Assembly: GCA_910587925.1 (NCBI GenBank)
Contig: CAJUOC010000019.1
Span: 1 to 36,384 of the forward strand
Reading direction: 5' to 3'
Source of the DNA: an uncultured Muribaculaceae bacterium
GTDB lineage: Bacteria > Bacteroidota > Bacteroidia > Bacteroidales > Muribaculaceae
Length of the DNA stretch: 36,384 nucleotides
A program made the translations under genes and the position numbers. Positions 14,126 to 22,986 of the stretch are shown piece by piece (the first letter of the stretch is position 1; each line of letters starts with the position of its first letter). Below the pieces are notes generated by a model. It was not told the origin of the DNA. It saw nothing but the letters and a program-made list of their open reading frames with translations, and made no database searches.

Positions 14126-15687
14126 TGCGCAAGCTCCTCCTCATCCTCGCCACGGTGGCGGCGGCCTGTGCCGGCGCCGGCGCCCGTCTGTCGGTATCGG
14201 CCGCCGATGTCGACGCCCTGCTCTCGCGACTCGACGACTCTCTGGCCGTGGCGCGCCACATCATCGCCCGCCGCCAGGCCGATATCGACCGCCTCACCGA
14301 CAGTCTGCACGCACGCCCGACCGACGCCGGGCTGCTGCTGCGCATCGCCGACCGCTACACCGCCTTCAACAACGACTCTGCCATGCGCTACCTGCAAGCC
14401 GGTATGGTGGCCATGCCCGCCGCCGACGCCCGCGCGCCATTCATCCTGCGGCTGGCCTCGCTGCTGCCGCTGTCGGGATTTACCGAGACGGCGCTCGACC
14501 TCTTTGGCGGCGTCGACACCACCCGCCTGAGCGTCGACGACATACGCCTCTATCACGAGGCCGGCCGCCAGATGTACAGCTATATGGCCGCCTTTGCGGC
14601 GAGCAATCCCGCTCTGCACCGTCAGCTCAGTTCGCTGGCCGTCGAGCACCAGCGCAGACTGCTCACGCTGCTGCCGCGCGGCTCCGACGAGCATACATTT
14701 AATCTGGGCGAGTACTATCTTGAGTCGGGATTCCGCGGCAAAGCCAAGGTCACCCTGGAGCAGGTCAACGACAAGCTGCCCCTCACCAGCAACATGAAAG
14801 CCCGTGCCGCCCACCATCTCTCGACGCTGGCCCGCGCCGAGGGCGACTCGCTCGCCTATACATATTACCTGGCCCAGGCGGCGCTCTCCGACGTGTGCGC
14901 CGCCACCCGCGAGATGGCCGCACTCCAGGAGCTGGGCCACGCCCTCTACACCCAGGGCGACCTCGACCGCGCCTACTCATACCTCACCGCCGCGCTGGCC
15001 GCCGCCGTCGAGTGCGGCGCGCCGCTGCGTATGATAGAGTCGTCGCGCTCGCTGCCCATCATCGAGCAGGCCAAGACCGAGCAGATTGTGGCCAAGCAGC
15101 GCATCATCATGCTGGCGCTGGTCATCATGGCCCTGCTGGCCGTGGTGCTGGGAGTGCTCATATACATGCTGAGGCGGGAGATGCGCCATCAGGCCGACCT
15201 GCAGCACCATCTGCGCCAGGCCAACCGCATCAAAGACCTCTACATAAGCCAGTTTCTCAACATGTGCTCGGTGTATATGGACAAGCTCAACCAGTTTTGC
15301 AAGATTGTCAACCGCAAGATTACCGCCGGCAAGGTCGACGACCTGTACAAGCTCACCAAGTCGGGCAAGTTTGTCGAGGAGCAGAGCCGCGACTTCTACG
15401 ATGTCTTCGACAGCGCCTTCATCCATCTCTACCCCGACTTTGTCGAGCGCGTCAACGACCTGCTGCGCCCCGAGGCGCGCATCGTGCTTCCCGAGGGCGA
15501 GCGACTCAATACCGACCTGCGCATACTCGCCTTCATGCGCCTGGGCATCGACGACAGCTCCCGCATAGCCCAGGTGCTCAACTACTCCCTCAACACCATC
15601 TACGCATACCGCAACCGCATCAAGGCCCGCGCCGTGAGCCGCGACACCTTCGAGGCCGACATCATGCGTATCCCCTCGGGTCTCTGA
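14122..15687 (+). CDS. DUF6377-type membrane-spanning regulator (SusR-like architecture)
   Basis: 521 residues. A signal peptide or first anchor (MMRKLLLILATVAAACAGAGA) is followed by a helical, TPR-like region (about 25-320), one transmembrane segment (about 329-350, MLALVIMALLAVVLGVLIYML) and a cytoplasmic C-terminal part (IKDLYISQFLNMC...). The latter ends in a helix-turn-helix-like stretch (RIAQVLNYSLNTIYAYRNRIKAR). I recognise the C-terminal region as DUF6377, found in Bacteroidales proteins that sit next to SusC/SusD genes; the layout of periplasmic sensor, single helix and DNA-binding tail resembles SusR. The gene overlaps mutL by four bases and lies 307 nt before the SusC-like gene, so it is the best candidate activator of that locus. 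That role is inference. Confidence 0.8.
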   Translation: MMRKLLLILATVAAACAGAGARLSVSAADVDALLSRLDDSLAVARHIIARRQADIDRLTDSLHARPTDAGLLLRIADRYTAFNNDSAMRYLQAGMVAMPAADARAPFILRLASLLPLSGFTETALDLFGGVDTTRLSVDDIRLYHEAGRQMYSYMAAFAASNPALHRQLSSLAVEHQRRLLTLLPRGSDEHTFNLGEYYLESGFRGKAKVTLEQVNDKLPLTSNMKARAAHHLSTLARAEGDSLAYTYYLAQAALSDVCAATREMAALQELGHALYTQGDLDRAYSYLTAALAAAVECGAPLRMIESSRSLPIIEQAKTEQIVAKQRIIMLALVIMALLAVVLGVLIYMLRREMRHQADLQHHLRQANRIKDLYISQFLNMCSVYMDKLNQFCKIVNRKITAGKVDDLYKLTKSGKFVEEQSRDFYDVFDSAFIHLYPDFVERVNDLLRPEARIVLPEGERLNTDLRILAFMRLGIDDSSRIAQVLNYSLNTIYAYRNRIKARAVSRDTFEADIMRIPSGL

Positions 15688-15709
15688 CGGCTCACCCGGC
15701 CGATTTTAT

Positions 15710-15752
15710 CGAGGCACAGCCGCGCGTCGTGAAGACGCGCGGCTGTGCCTCG
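15710..15752 (+). terminator. Perfect 19-bp hairpin after the DUF6377 gene, without a clear T-run
   Basis: Arms 15710-15728 and 15734-15752 (CGAGGCACAGCCGCGCGTC and its complement) with loop GTGAA. The following bases ATGTGACAC give no U-tract, so it may be a factor-dependent terminator or an mRNA 3'-end stabiliser. Confidence 0.55.
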
Positions 15753-15994
15753 ATGTGACACTACCCGGTGGCAATTTTTAGCGATTTTTTGTGTTTTATA
15801 GCACAAAATGACACTGATATAACATTTCATACCCCTATAGTTAACATATCGTCACCGCCATTAACGTATGATGGCCTAAATATGCCAAAATGCCCGGAGG
15901 CTCCCGCGTATATGTGATTAAATTTGCATACCCGTTTGTACGACTGAATAAACCTGAATAATCAATTTTTTATTAACGCAACTAATCAATACCA
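15753..15994 (+). promoter_or_regulatory. Upstream regulatory region of the SusC-led operon
   Basis: AT-rich gap before the SusC-like gene. A -7-like TAAATTTG lies at 15919-15926, but no TTTG at the -33 distance, as expected for a promoter needing an activator. A dyad TTTTGTG (15787-15793) / CACAAAA (15802-15808) with an 8-nt gap, and a weaker GCCAT (15857-15861) / ATGGC (15871-15875), are candidate regulator-binding sites. The leader from the -7 box to the ATG is about 65 nt. No ORF is supported here. Confidence 0.45.
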
Positions 15995-18900
15995 ATGAAA
16001 ATGCAAAAAGTATTTGCACAGAGCCGCGACAAGCTACTGCGGCGACTGCTCATGGTCGCTTGGTGTGTGGTGCTGTGCTCGGGTATAGCCCACGCGGCGC
16101 CGCTTACCGTGACCGGTACTGTGACGTCGGCATCCGACGGCGAGCCCCTCATCGGCGTGTCGGTGATAGTGGTCGGCCAGACCGGCGGCGTCACCACCGA
16201 CATCGACGGTAACTATTCTATCAAGGCCGACATGGGCGCCGACCTGCAGTTTAGCTATGTGGGCATGACCACCCGTGTCATCAAGGTGACCGCCGCCCGC
16301 ATGGATGTCGCCCTCCAGGACAATGCCGCCGCCCTCGACGAGGTGGTGGTAGTGGGCTACGGTGTGCAGAAGAAGAAACTCGTGACCGGCGCCACCTCGC
16401 AGATCAAAGGCAGCGAGATTGCCGGCCGCAATACCACCGGCGCCGTATCGGCCCTCCAGGGTCAGATGCCCGGCGTGACCATCACATCAAATACCGGCCA
16501 GCCCGGCGACGATGCCATGAAGGTCACCATCCGCGGCCTTGGCACCAACGGCTCGGCCACACCTTTATATGTAATAGACGGTGTACCCAGCGACCAGTCG
16601 GCCGCCGGCAGCATCAATCCCTCCGACATCGAGAGCATCGACGTGCTCAAAGACGCCGCCTCCGCCGCCATCTACGGCGCGCAGGCCGCCAACGGTGTGG
16701 TGCTCATCACCACCAAGAGCGGTAAGGAAGGCCGCACCACCGTCACCTTCGACGGCTACTACGGCTGGCAGACTCTCGCCCGCAAGTCGCCCATGCTCAA
16801 CGCTCAGCAGTACATGACCATCCTCGACGAGCAGGCCATCAACTCGGGCGCCGCTCCCTACGACTGGGACAGCTACAAGAGCATCTGGCGCTACGACGCC
16901 GACGGCAACCGTCTCGGCGTCATCGACACCGACTGGATCGACGAGATGGTACACAACGGCGCAGGCACACAGAATTATACCGTGGGTATCAGCGGCGGCT
17001 CGGCCACCAATACCTACGCCGTATCGCTGGGCTACACCAATCAGGAAGGTCTCGTGGGCGGTCCCAAGGTATCCAACTACTCCCGCTACAACTTCCGCGC
17101 CAATCTGGAGCAGAAGGCATTCGACGGCATCCTCACCGTGGGCGAGCAGGTGGCCTTCACCTACTCCAAAAACCGCAACGTAGGCACCGGCGGTACCGAC
17201 GGCGGCTCGATGTACAACAATGCCCTGTACAGCGCATTCGGCACATCGCCCCTCAGCCCCGTGTATGACGCCGACGGCAACTACAACTCCACCTCCAACT
17301 CCGACTGGCAGGTCAACGACGGCAACCCCGTCGGCGCCCTGATGAATACCTTCGGCAAGACCAAGAAGGCCGTCTTCACCGGCAACATCTACGCCCAGCT
17401 CGAGCCTATCAAGAATCTGCGTATCCGCACCCTGCTCGGCACCCAGTATGGCAACAGCAACTACCGCTCGTTCACACCCATCTACAACTGGACGCCCAAC
17501 AACAACAATACCGTCACCAAGGTACAGCAGAACTCCTCCAACTGGCTCAACCTCACCTGGACCAACACCATCAGCTACGACTGGAAGATCAAGGAGCACG
17601 AGTTCAGCGCGCTGCTCGGTATGGAGGCTTACCGCTCGTCGGGCAGCTATCTCGAGGCCAACAACTCGGCCCTCAAAGACGGCTACGACGACTGGGCACA
17701 CGCCTGGATCACCAATACCACCGGCACCAGCGAAAACGGCATGTCTATGCAGGGCCGTCCCAACGACGACGAGCGCCGCGTGAGCTACTTCGGCCGTATC
17801 GGCTGGAACTGGCAGGAGAAATATATGGTCAACTTCACCCTGCGCAACGACGGCTCGTCGCACTTTGCCCGCGGACACCGCCACGGCTGGTTCCCCTCGG
17901 TATCGGCCGGCTGGAACCTCTCCAGCGAGAGCTTCATGGAGCCTACCCAAAACTGGCTCAGCTACTTCAAGCTCCGCGCAAGCTGGGGCCTTGTAGGTAA
18001 TCAGAATATCCCCAACTACCGCTACCTTGCTCCCATCGAAATCCGCGACGGCAACTACTACTTCGGCCAGTACCTCGGTCCCAACGGCGCATACGACACC
18101 GGCTACGCCGGCAACACCGCCACCAACTGGGGCGCATATCCCTCGCGCCTGGGCAACGAGAATCTTACCTGGGAGACCTCTGAGCAGACCGACCTCGGTT
18201 TCGACGCCGCCTTCCTGCACAACCGCCTGAACGTCAACTTCGACTTCTACATCAAGACCACCCGCGACTGGCTCGTGCCCGCTCCCGTGCTGGCTACCTT
18301 CGGCGCCGAGGCACCCTATATCAACGGTGGCGACGTCAAGAATACCGGCGTCGAGCTCAACCTCAGCTGGAACGATGTCATCGGCCGCGACTTCTCGTAC
18401 AACGTCGGCTTCAACATCGCCTACAACAAAAACAAGGTCGGCAACATCCCCACCAGCGACGGTATCATCCACGGCCGCACCAACATCATCTACGAAAACC
18501 AGAGCCCCGAGGTGTTCCGCGCCGAAAACGGCCACGCCATCGGCTACTTCTGGGGTCTGCAGACTGCCGGTATCTTCCAGAATCAGCAGCAGATCAACGA
18601 CTGGATTGCCGCCGGCAACGGTGTGCTCCAAGACAATGTGGCCCCCGGCGACGTGATCTTCGTAGACCGCAACCACGACGGCAAGATCGACGACACCGAC
18701 CGCACCGACCTCGGCAACGGTATGCCCAAGATCAACTACGGCTTCAACATCAACCTGTATTACAAGAATTTCGACCTCGGTGTGATCCTCACCGGCGTGG
18801 CCGGCAACAAGATACTCCAGAGCTACACCAACCACAAGACCTGGAGCAACTACACCACCGAAATCCTTGACCGCTGGACCGGCGAGGGTACCTCCAACAA

Positions 18901-19201
18901 GATACCCCGCGTGACCAACGACTACGTCAACTGGGCCTTCAGCGACCTCTATCTCCACGACGGCGACTACCTGCGTATCAGCAACCTCACCATCGGCTAC
19001 AATTTCGCTCCCCTGATGAAGCAGAAGTGGTGTTCCAACGCCCGCCTGTACTTCCAGGTGCAGAATCTCTACACCTTTACCAAGTACAACGGCATGGACC
19101 CCGAAATCGGCTACGGTACCGACCCCTGGGTGTCGGGCATCGACCTGGGCTTCTATCCTCATCCCCGCACATACATGGTGGGCGTAAACCTTGCTTTCTA
19201 A
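15995..19201 (+). CDS. SusC/RagA-family TonB-dependent outer membrane glycan transporter
   Basis: 1068 residues. A signal peptide ends near IAHAA, followed by a carboxypeptidase-D-regulatory-like domain (LTVTGTVTSASDGEPLIGVSVIV...), a TonB box region (LDEVVVVGYG, with QKKKLVTGA after it), a plug domain (VSALQGQMPGVTITSNTGQPGDD, IRGLGTNGSATPLYVIDGVP) and a 22-strand type barrel ending in YMVGVNLAF. Length and order are typical of SusC. With its SusD partner it imports oligosaccharides through the outer membrane using TonB energy. First gene of a five-gene operon. Two Met codons, 15995 and 16001, are equally plausible starts. The substrate cannot be read from the sequence; the GH5 and xylose genes downstream suggest a beta-glucan or xylose-bearing glycan. 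Confidence 0.96.
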   Translation: MKMQKVFAQSRDKLLRRLLMVAWCVVLCSGIAHAAPLTVTGTVTSASDGEPLIGVSVIVVGQTGGVTTDIDGNYSIKADMGADLQFSYVGMTTRVIKVTAARMDVALQDNAAALDEVVVVGYGVQKKKLVTGATSQIKGSEIAGRNTTGAVSALQGQMPGVTITSNTGQPGDDAMKVTIRGLGTNGSATPLYVIDGVPSDQSAAGSINPSDIESIDVLKDAASAAIYGAQAANGVVLITTKSGKEGRTTVTFDGYYGWQTLARKSPMLNAQQYMTILDEQAINSGAAPYDWDSYKSIWRYDADGNRLGVIDTDWIDEMVHNGAGTQNYTVGISGGSATNTYAVSLGYTNQEGLVGGPKVSNYSRYNFRANLEQKAFDGILTVGEQVAFTYSKNRNVGTGGTDGGSMYNNALYSAFGTSPLSPVYDADGNYNSTSNSDWQVNDGNPVGALMNTFGKTKKAVFTGNIYAQLEPIKNLRIRTLLGTQYGNSNYRSFTPIYNWTPNNNNTVTKVQQNSSNWLNLTWTNTISYDWKIKEHEFSALLGMEAYRSSGSYLEANNSALKDGYDDWAHAWITNTTGTSENGMSMQGRPNDDERRVSYFGRIGWNWQEKYMVNFTLRNDGSSHFARGHRHGWFPSVSAGWNLSSESFMEPTQNWLSYFKLRASWGLVGNQNIPNYRYLAPIEIRDGNYYFGQYLGPNGAYDTGYAGNTATNWGAYPSRLGNENLTWETSEQTDLGFDAAFLHNRLNVNFDFYIKTTRDWLVPAPVLATFGAEAPYINGGDVKNTGVELNLSWNDVIGRDFSYNVGFNIAYNKNKVGNIPTSDGIIHGRTNIIYENQSPEVFRAENGHAIGYFWGLQTAGIFQNQQQINDWIAAGNGVLQDNVAPGDVIFVDRNHDGKIDDTDRTDLGNGMPKINYGFNINLYYKNFDLGVILTGVAGNKILQSYTNHKTWSNYTTEILDRWTGEGTSNKIPRVTNDYVNWAFSDLYLHDGDYLRISNLTIGYNFAPLMKQKWCSNARLYFQVQNLYTFTKYNGMDPEIGYGTDPWVSGIDLGFYPHPRTYMVGVNLAF

Positions 19202-19220
19202 TCCGGCAAAGACATCAATC

Positions 19221-20900
19221 ATGAAACTCAATATATCCAAGAAATCCATACTGAAGGCTCTCACCGTGGCGCTCCTTGCAGGCTCCACCGCCTCCTGCGC
19301 CGAGAGCTTCCTCGACGTGGAGTCGAAGACGGAGCCCAACAGCAACTCCTACTATGCCAACCAGGCCCAGGCTTGGCGCGCGCTGGTAGGCTGCTACAAC
19401 GGCTGGCTGATGACCACCACCTCGCCCGGCCCCTACGGCTTCTACCTCACCTCGATAATGATGAGCGACGAGTGCTACGGCGGCGGCGCTTACGGCAACG
19501 ACTACGACTCTCAGGTAATCGACCGCTTCGATACCCGCTACGACCCCAACAAAAGCTCCATCATGCAGGCCGACTGGAATGCGTACTACGGCGGTATCTA
19601 CCGCTGCAACATGTACATGCAGAAGTCAGAAGGCATCGCTTTTGAAGACGAAGGTCTCAAGGAGCAGTATGCCGGCGAGTGCCGCGCCCTGCGCGCCATC
19701 CTCTACTTCGACGCCGTGCGCCTGTGGGGCAACATCCCCCTGCTGCTGGAGCCGTCGAGCGAGAATCTGCCCCAGGCCGACCCCGCCGACGTGTATGCAG
19801 CCATCTTCGACGACCTGCGCTATGCCATCGACAATATCCCTGCCGGAGCCAATAAGGACGTGAACGATTTCGGCCGCGTCACCCGTGCCGCCGCCCAGGG
19901 TCTCTTCGCCCGCGCGTACCTCTATTATACCGGCTACTACGGCGCCGAGGCCAAGTACACCGACGGCACCGCCATCGCCGCAGCCGACGTGCTCGCCGAG
20001 CTCGAGGACCTCATCGCCAACGGCGGCTACAGCCTCGTGGCCGACTTCAAAGACCTCTGGCCCGCAGCATCGCTCATCCCCGTGGAAGGCTCCACCGGCT
20101 GGGCACCCGAGTCGACATATGCCGGCAATGCCAATTCCGAGGTGATACTGTCGCTCAACGTCACCCCGCAGTTCAGCTACAACGACGGCCAGTTCAGCGG
20201 CTCCAACCGCTGGCTCGTCAGCCTGGGCATGCGCAATATCACCGCTCCCATGCTCGGCCTCGGCCAGGGCTGGGGTATCGCCCCCGTGTCGCGCGGCTAT
20301 GTCAACCGCTTCTTTGCCTCCAACGACCTGCGCCGCGCCGCCTCAATCGTTGATTATGAGAAAGACGGTGTGGCCGAGCTTGCCGATTACTCCCGTTTCC
20401 CCAACGATGCCAAAGACTTTACCGGCATAGGTGTGCGTAAATACACCCCGATGCAGTTTGGCAACAACACCCCCGCCACCTCGCCCGACGGCACCGCAAA
20501 CTTTATGGAAAACGGCTCGCAGAATTATGTAGTGCTCCGCCTTGCCGACGTGATGCTCATGGCAGCCGAGCTCGGCTCGCCCAATGCCGCCGACTATCTC
20601 CATCAGATACGCTCGCGCGCCGGCCTCGGCGACATCGCCGTCAACAAGCAGAATATCATGGGCGAGCGTGCCCGCGAGCTGGCGTTCGAGGGTATCCGCT
20701 ACTGGGACCTCATGCGCCAGGGCGTGGAGACCATGGCCGACGCCATCATCGCATCGCAGGAAGATGTGACCGACGGTGGCCAGGCTGCCCGCATCACCTA
20801 CGACCGCGCCAAGATTATCGAGAAGCAGGGCCTCTGCCAGATACCTTCAGACCAGATTACCCTCTCCCACGGTGTGCTCAAGCAAAATCCCGGCTGGTAA
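19221..20900 (+). CDS. SusD/RagB-family surface lipoprotein
   Basis: 559 residues from the ATG at 19221. This start gives a proper lipoprotein signal peptide (MKLNISKKSILKALTVALLA...) with lipobox STASC; an in-frame ATG at 19191 overlaps the SusC gene end and is rejected. The helical SusD fold is indicated by the N-terminal FLDVESKTEPN, the conserved YAGECRALRAILYFDAVRLWGNIPLL, and the C-terminal LADVMLMAAELG and GERARELAFEGIRYWDLMRQG. The protein caps the SusC barrel and binds the incoming glycan. It begins 19 nt after the SusC stop, which supports co-transcription. A large stem-loop follows before the next gene. Confidence 0.96.
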   Translation: MKLNISKKSILKALTVALLAGSTASCAESFLDVESKTEPNSNSYYANQAQAWRALVGCYNGWLMTTTSPGPYGFYLTSIMMSDECYGGGAYGNDYDSQVIDRFDTRYDPNKSSIMQADWNAYYGGIYRCNMYMQKSEGIAFEDEGLKEQYAGECRALRAILYFDAVRLWGNIPLLLEPSSENLPQADPADVYAAIFDDLRYAIDNIPAGANKDVNDFGRVTRAAAQGLFARAYLYYTGYYGAEAKYTDGTAIAAADVLAELEDLIANGGYSLVADFKDLWPAASLIPVEGSTGWAPESTYAGNANSEVILSLNVTPQFSYNDGQFSGSNRWLVSLGMRNITAPMLGLGQGWGIAPVSRGYVNRFFASNDLRRAASIVDYEKDGVAELADYSRFPNDAKDFTGIGVRKYTPMQFGNNTPATSPDGTANFMENGSQNYVVLRLADVMLMAAELGSPNAADYLHQIRSRAGLGDIAVNKQNIMGERARELAFEGIRYWDLMRQGVETMADAIIASQEDVTDGGQAARITYDRAKIIEKQGLCQIPSDQITLSHGVLKQNPGW

Positions 20901-20961
20901 TCCGTAATAAATCTTAAAAGGATAATAAACAATATAATAAGGTAAAGAAAGCTGCGTTGAC

Positions 20962-21030
20962 TATAGCAAGACCCCGGCCCGGGCGACACTCTCCGCCCTA
21001 CCGCACGGCCCGGGCCGAGGGTCGGCTATA
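20962..21030 (+). other. Intra-operon stem-loop between the SusD gene and the next lipoprotein gene
   Basis: Three stacked pairings: TATAGC (20962-20967) with GCTATA (21025-21030), GACCC (20970-20974) with GGGTC (21019-21023), and CGGCCCGGGC (20975-20984) with GCCCGGGCCG (21008-21017). Together they give about 21 bp with small bulges and a 23-nt loop. There is no T-run after it, so it is more likely an mRNA stabiliser, processing site or partial attenuator than a full terminator. Confidence 0.7.
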
Positions 21031-21126
21031 AAGCAACAGGCACACATCTCCCGCAATGATGTCGGATTTCTTTACCTCCATAGGGAGAATACATATAATC
21101 CTCTATCCTAAATTTAAACCAACCTT

Positions 21127-22965
21127 ATGAAATTTAAGTATTTCTCGGCTATAGCCACGGGACTGGCGCTGATGGGTACGGCAGCCTGCACACCCGACAG
21201 CTACGAGCTGCCCGCACAGACCGTGTCGGCCGACGACCTTATCGAGGGCATCGCTTACTCGGTGACTCCCGATGCCGAAAACCCCAATATCATACACTGC
21301 CGGGCACTGGTGCCCGAGTCGTACACCGTGCTGTGGGAGACCCCCAACGGCCGGTCGGAAGACCGCGACTACACGCTCGAGCTGGCCTTTGAGGGCGACT
21401 ACGAGGTGAGCTTCGGCGTAGACACCCGCGCCGGCCTGGTGATGGGCGAGCCTTACAAGTTTACCATCACCACCTTCTGCGGCGACTTTGTCACCGACAA
21501 GTGGTGGACGATGCTCACCGGCGGTGTAGGCAACACCAAGACCTGGATTTACGACAACGGCCAGTATGGCTTCAAGGAGGGCGAGCTGAGCTACGGCGAC
21601 CCCTCGGCCAATCCCGAGATCGGCTTTGGCAAGTTTGAGGAAAACTGGACTCCGAGCCCCGGCGCGCAGTATACCGACGCCGCCATGTGGGAGTCGACCA
21701 TGACTTTCGGCCTGAGCGGCGGTGCCACCTACGAGTTTTACAACTCGACCACCGGCGTGACCCAGACCGGCAAATTCCAGCTCAACAACAAAGACATGCT
21801 CCTCACCTTCATCGATGCCGACATGATGCACTCCGTCGAGCTCCACGACAACCGCGTGGACTGGCGCCGCGCCTCGCAGATCATCGAGATGGACGAGAAT
21901 CACCTGCGCATCGCTTACCTGCGTATCCCCTGCCGATTTGGCGGCGAGTGGTATGAGGTCATCAACTACGTGAGCAAGGACTACGCCGACAATTACGTGC
22001 CCGGCGGCGCCGGGCAGGAGCCCACTGTCGAGCTGCCCGCCGGCTGGCAGGCCGAGCTGACCAATGAGTTCCGCTACGCCACGTGGATTCTCGACGAGGA
22101 CGTGCCCTTCGACTGGTGTGGCCTCGACGGCAAGCGCCTCAATACCTTTGCCATGGCCTCCGACTATCCCGCCGGCTACCAGCCCGTGTCGTCGCAGTAC
22201 GAAGACTTCAAGCTCCGCTTCAACCTCGACACCCCCGGCAAGTATCAGGCTGCCGATGTCACCGGCGACTATACCCTCAATGCCGACGGCACCTTGTCGC
22301 TGAGCGCCGGTCTGCCCGCGGTATCCATCGCAGGGCCCATTCAGCTCACCACCGCCGACGGCGGCCTGCGTGTGCTCAATATGGTCAGCGACGACCTCGG
22401 CCGCGTGAAAGACCTCTGGCTCGGCGTGCCCGAGTACGATGTCACCGGCAAGAAGATAGGCTATATCGGCTATCACTTCCTGGCTACCTACGGCGGCTCC
22501 AACGTGAAGACCTACAAGGCATTTGTATACTACCGCGACTGCGACGCATGGTCGTTCTACGGCCCGCTCGGCAATCAGAATATCGCCGAGGGCGCCGACG
22601 GCAACTATACCTTCACCGCCACTCTGCCCGCGTCGGGCGCTCCTGAGATCTCGCTCGACTTTGAGAATGTCCTGGCCAAGAATCCCAATTTTGCCGTGAC
22701 TGTGACCTCGTGCAAGATGAACGGCAAGGATGTGCCCATCAGCGATGCTACTCTCGACCGCAAGACATCGTATGACTCGTTCAACGACACCGACCCCGCT
22801 ATCGCCACCCTCCACAAGAATACCGCCCGTATCGCCATCGTCAACCCCTACAACGATGCCGATCCCCTCAAGGGCAATGCCGACCTCGCCGCCGGCGGTA
22901 CCTTCGAGATCTCGGTGAGCGTGAAATTTGACGGCGGCTCCGTAACTTTTGTAAAGCCCGAATAA
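21127..22965 (+). CDS. Surface glycan-binding lipoprotein in the SusE position
   Basis: 612 residues with a lipoprotein signal peptide (MKFKYFSAIATGLALMG, lipobox GTAAC). An N-terminal immunoglobulin- or PKD-like domain (to about residue 118) is followed by a beta-rich domain starting DKWWTMLTGGVGNTKTWIYD. That KTW plus tryptophan-rich pattern is common in Bacteroidales surface glycan-binding proteins. The remaining part contains further beta-rich segments with many Trp/Tyr. No catalytic motif is seen. The position after SusD, the lipid anchor and the aromatic content argue for outer-surface capture of polysaccharide. It starts 226 nt after the SusD stop, separated by a stem-loop, and is followed after 21 nt by the next lipoprotein gene. 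Exact family not recognised. Confidence 0.78.
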   Translation: MKFKYFSAIATGLALMGTAACTPDSYELPAQTVSADDLIEGIAYSVTPDAENPNIIHCRALVPESYTVLWETPNGRSEDRDYTLELAFEGDYEVSFGVDTRAGLVMGEPYKFTITTFCGDFVTDKWWTMLTGGVGNTKTWIYDNGQYGFKEGELSYGDPSANPEIGFGKFEENWTPSPGAQYTDAAMWESTMTFGLSGGATYEFYNSTTGVTQTGKFQLNNKDMLLTFIDADMMHSVELHDNRVDWRRASQIIEMDENHLRIAYLRIPCRFGGEWYEVINYVSKDYADNYVPGGAGQEPTVELPAGWQAELTNEFRYATWILDEDVPFDWCGLDGKRLNTFAMASDYPAGYQPVSSQYEDFKLRFNLDTPGKYQAADVTGDYTLNADGTLSLSAGLPAVSIAGPIQLTTADGGLRVLNMVSDDLGRVKDLWLGVPEYDVTGKKIGYIGYHFLATYGGSNVKTYKAFVYYRDCDAWSFYGPLGNQNIAEGADGNYTFTATLPASGAPEISLDFENVLAKNPNFAVTVTSCKMNGKDVPISDATLDRKTSYDSFNDTDPAIATLHKNTARIAIVNPYNDADPLKGNADLAAGGTFEISVSVKFDGGSVTFVKPE

Positions 22966-22986
22966 CCTTAAGCCACTCCAAATACA

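Noticed and set aside
16565..19345. 926-codon open frame antisense to the SusC gene
   Set aside because: Shadow of the SusC coding bias; its translation has Val/Gly/Ala-rich composition without domains.
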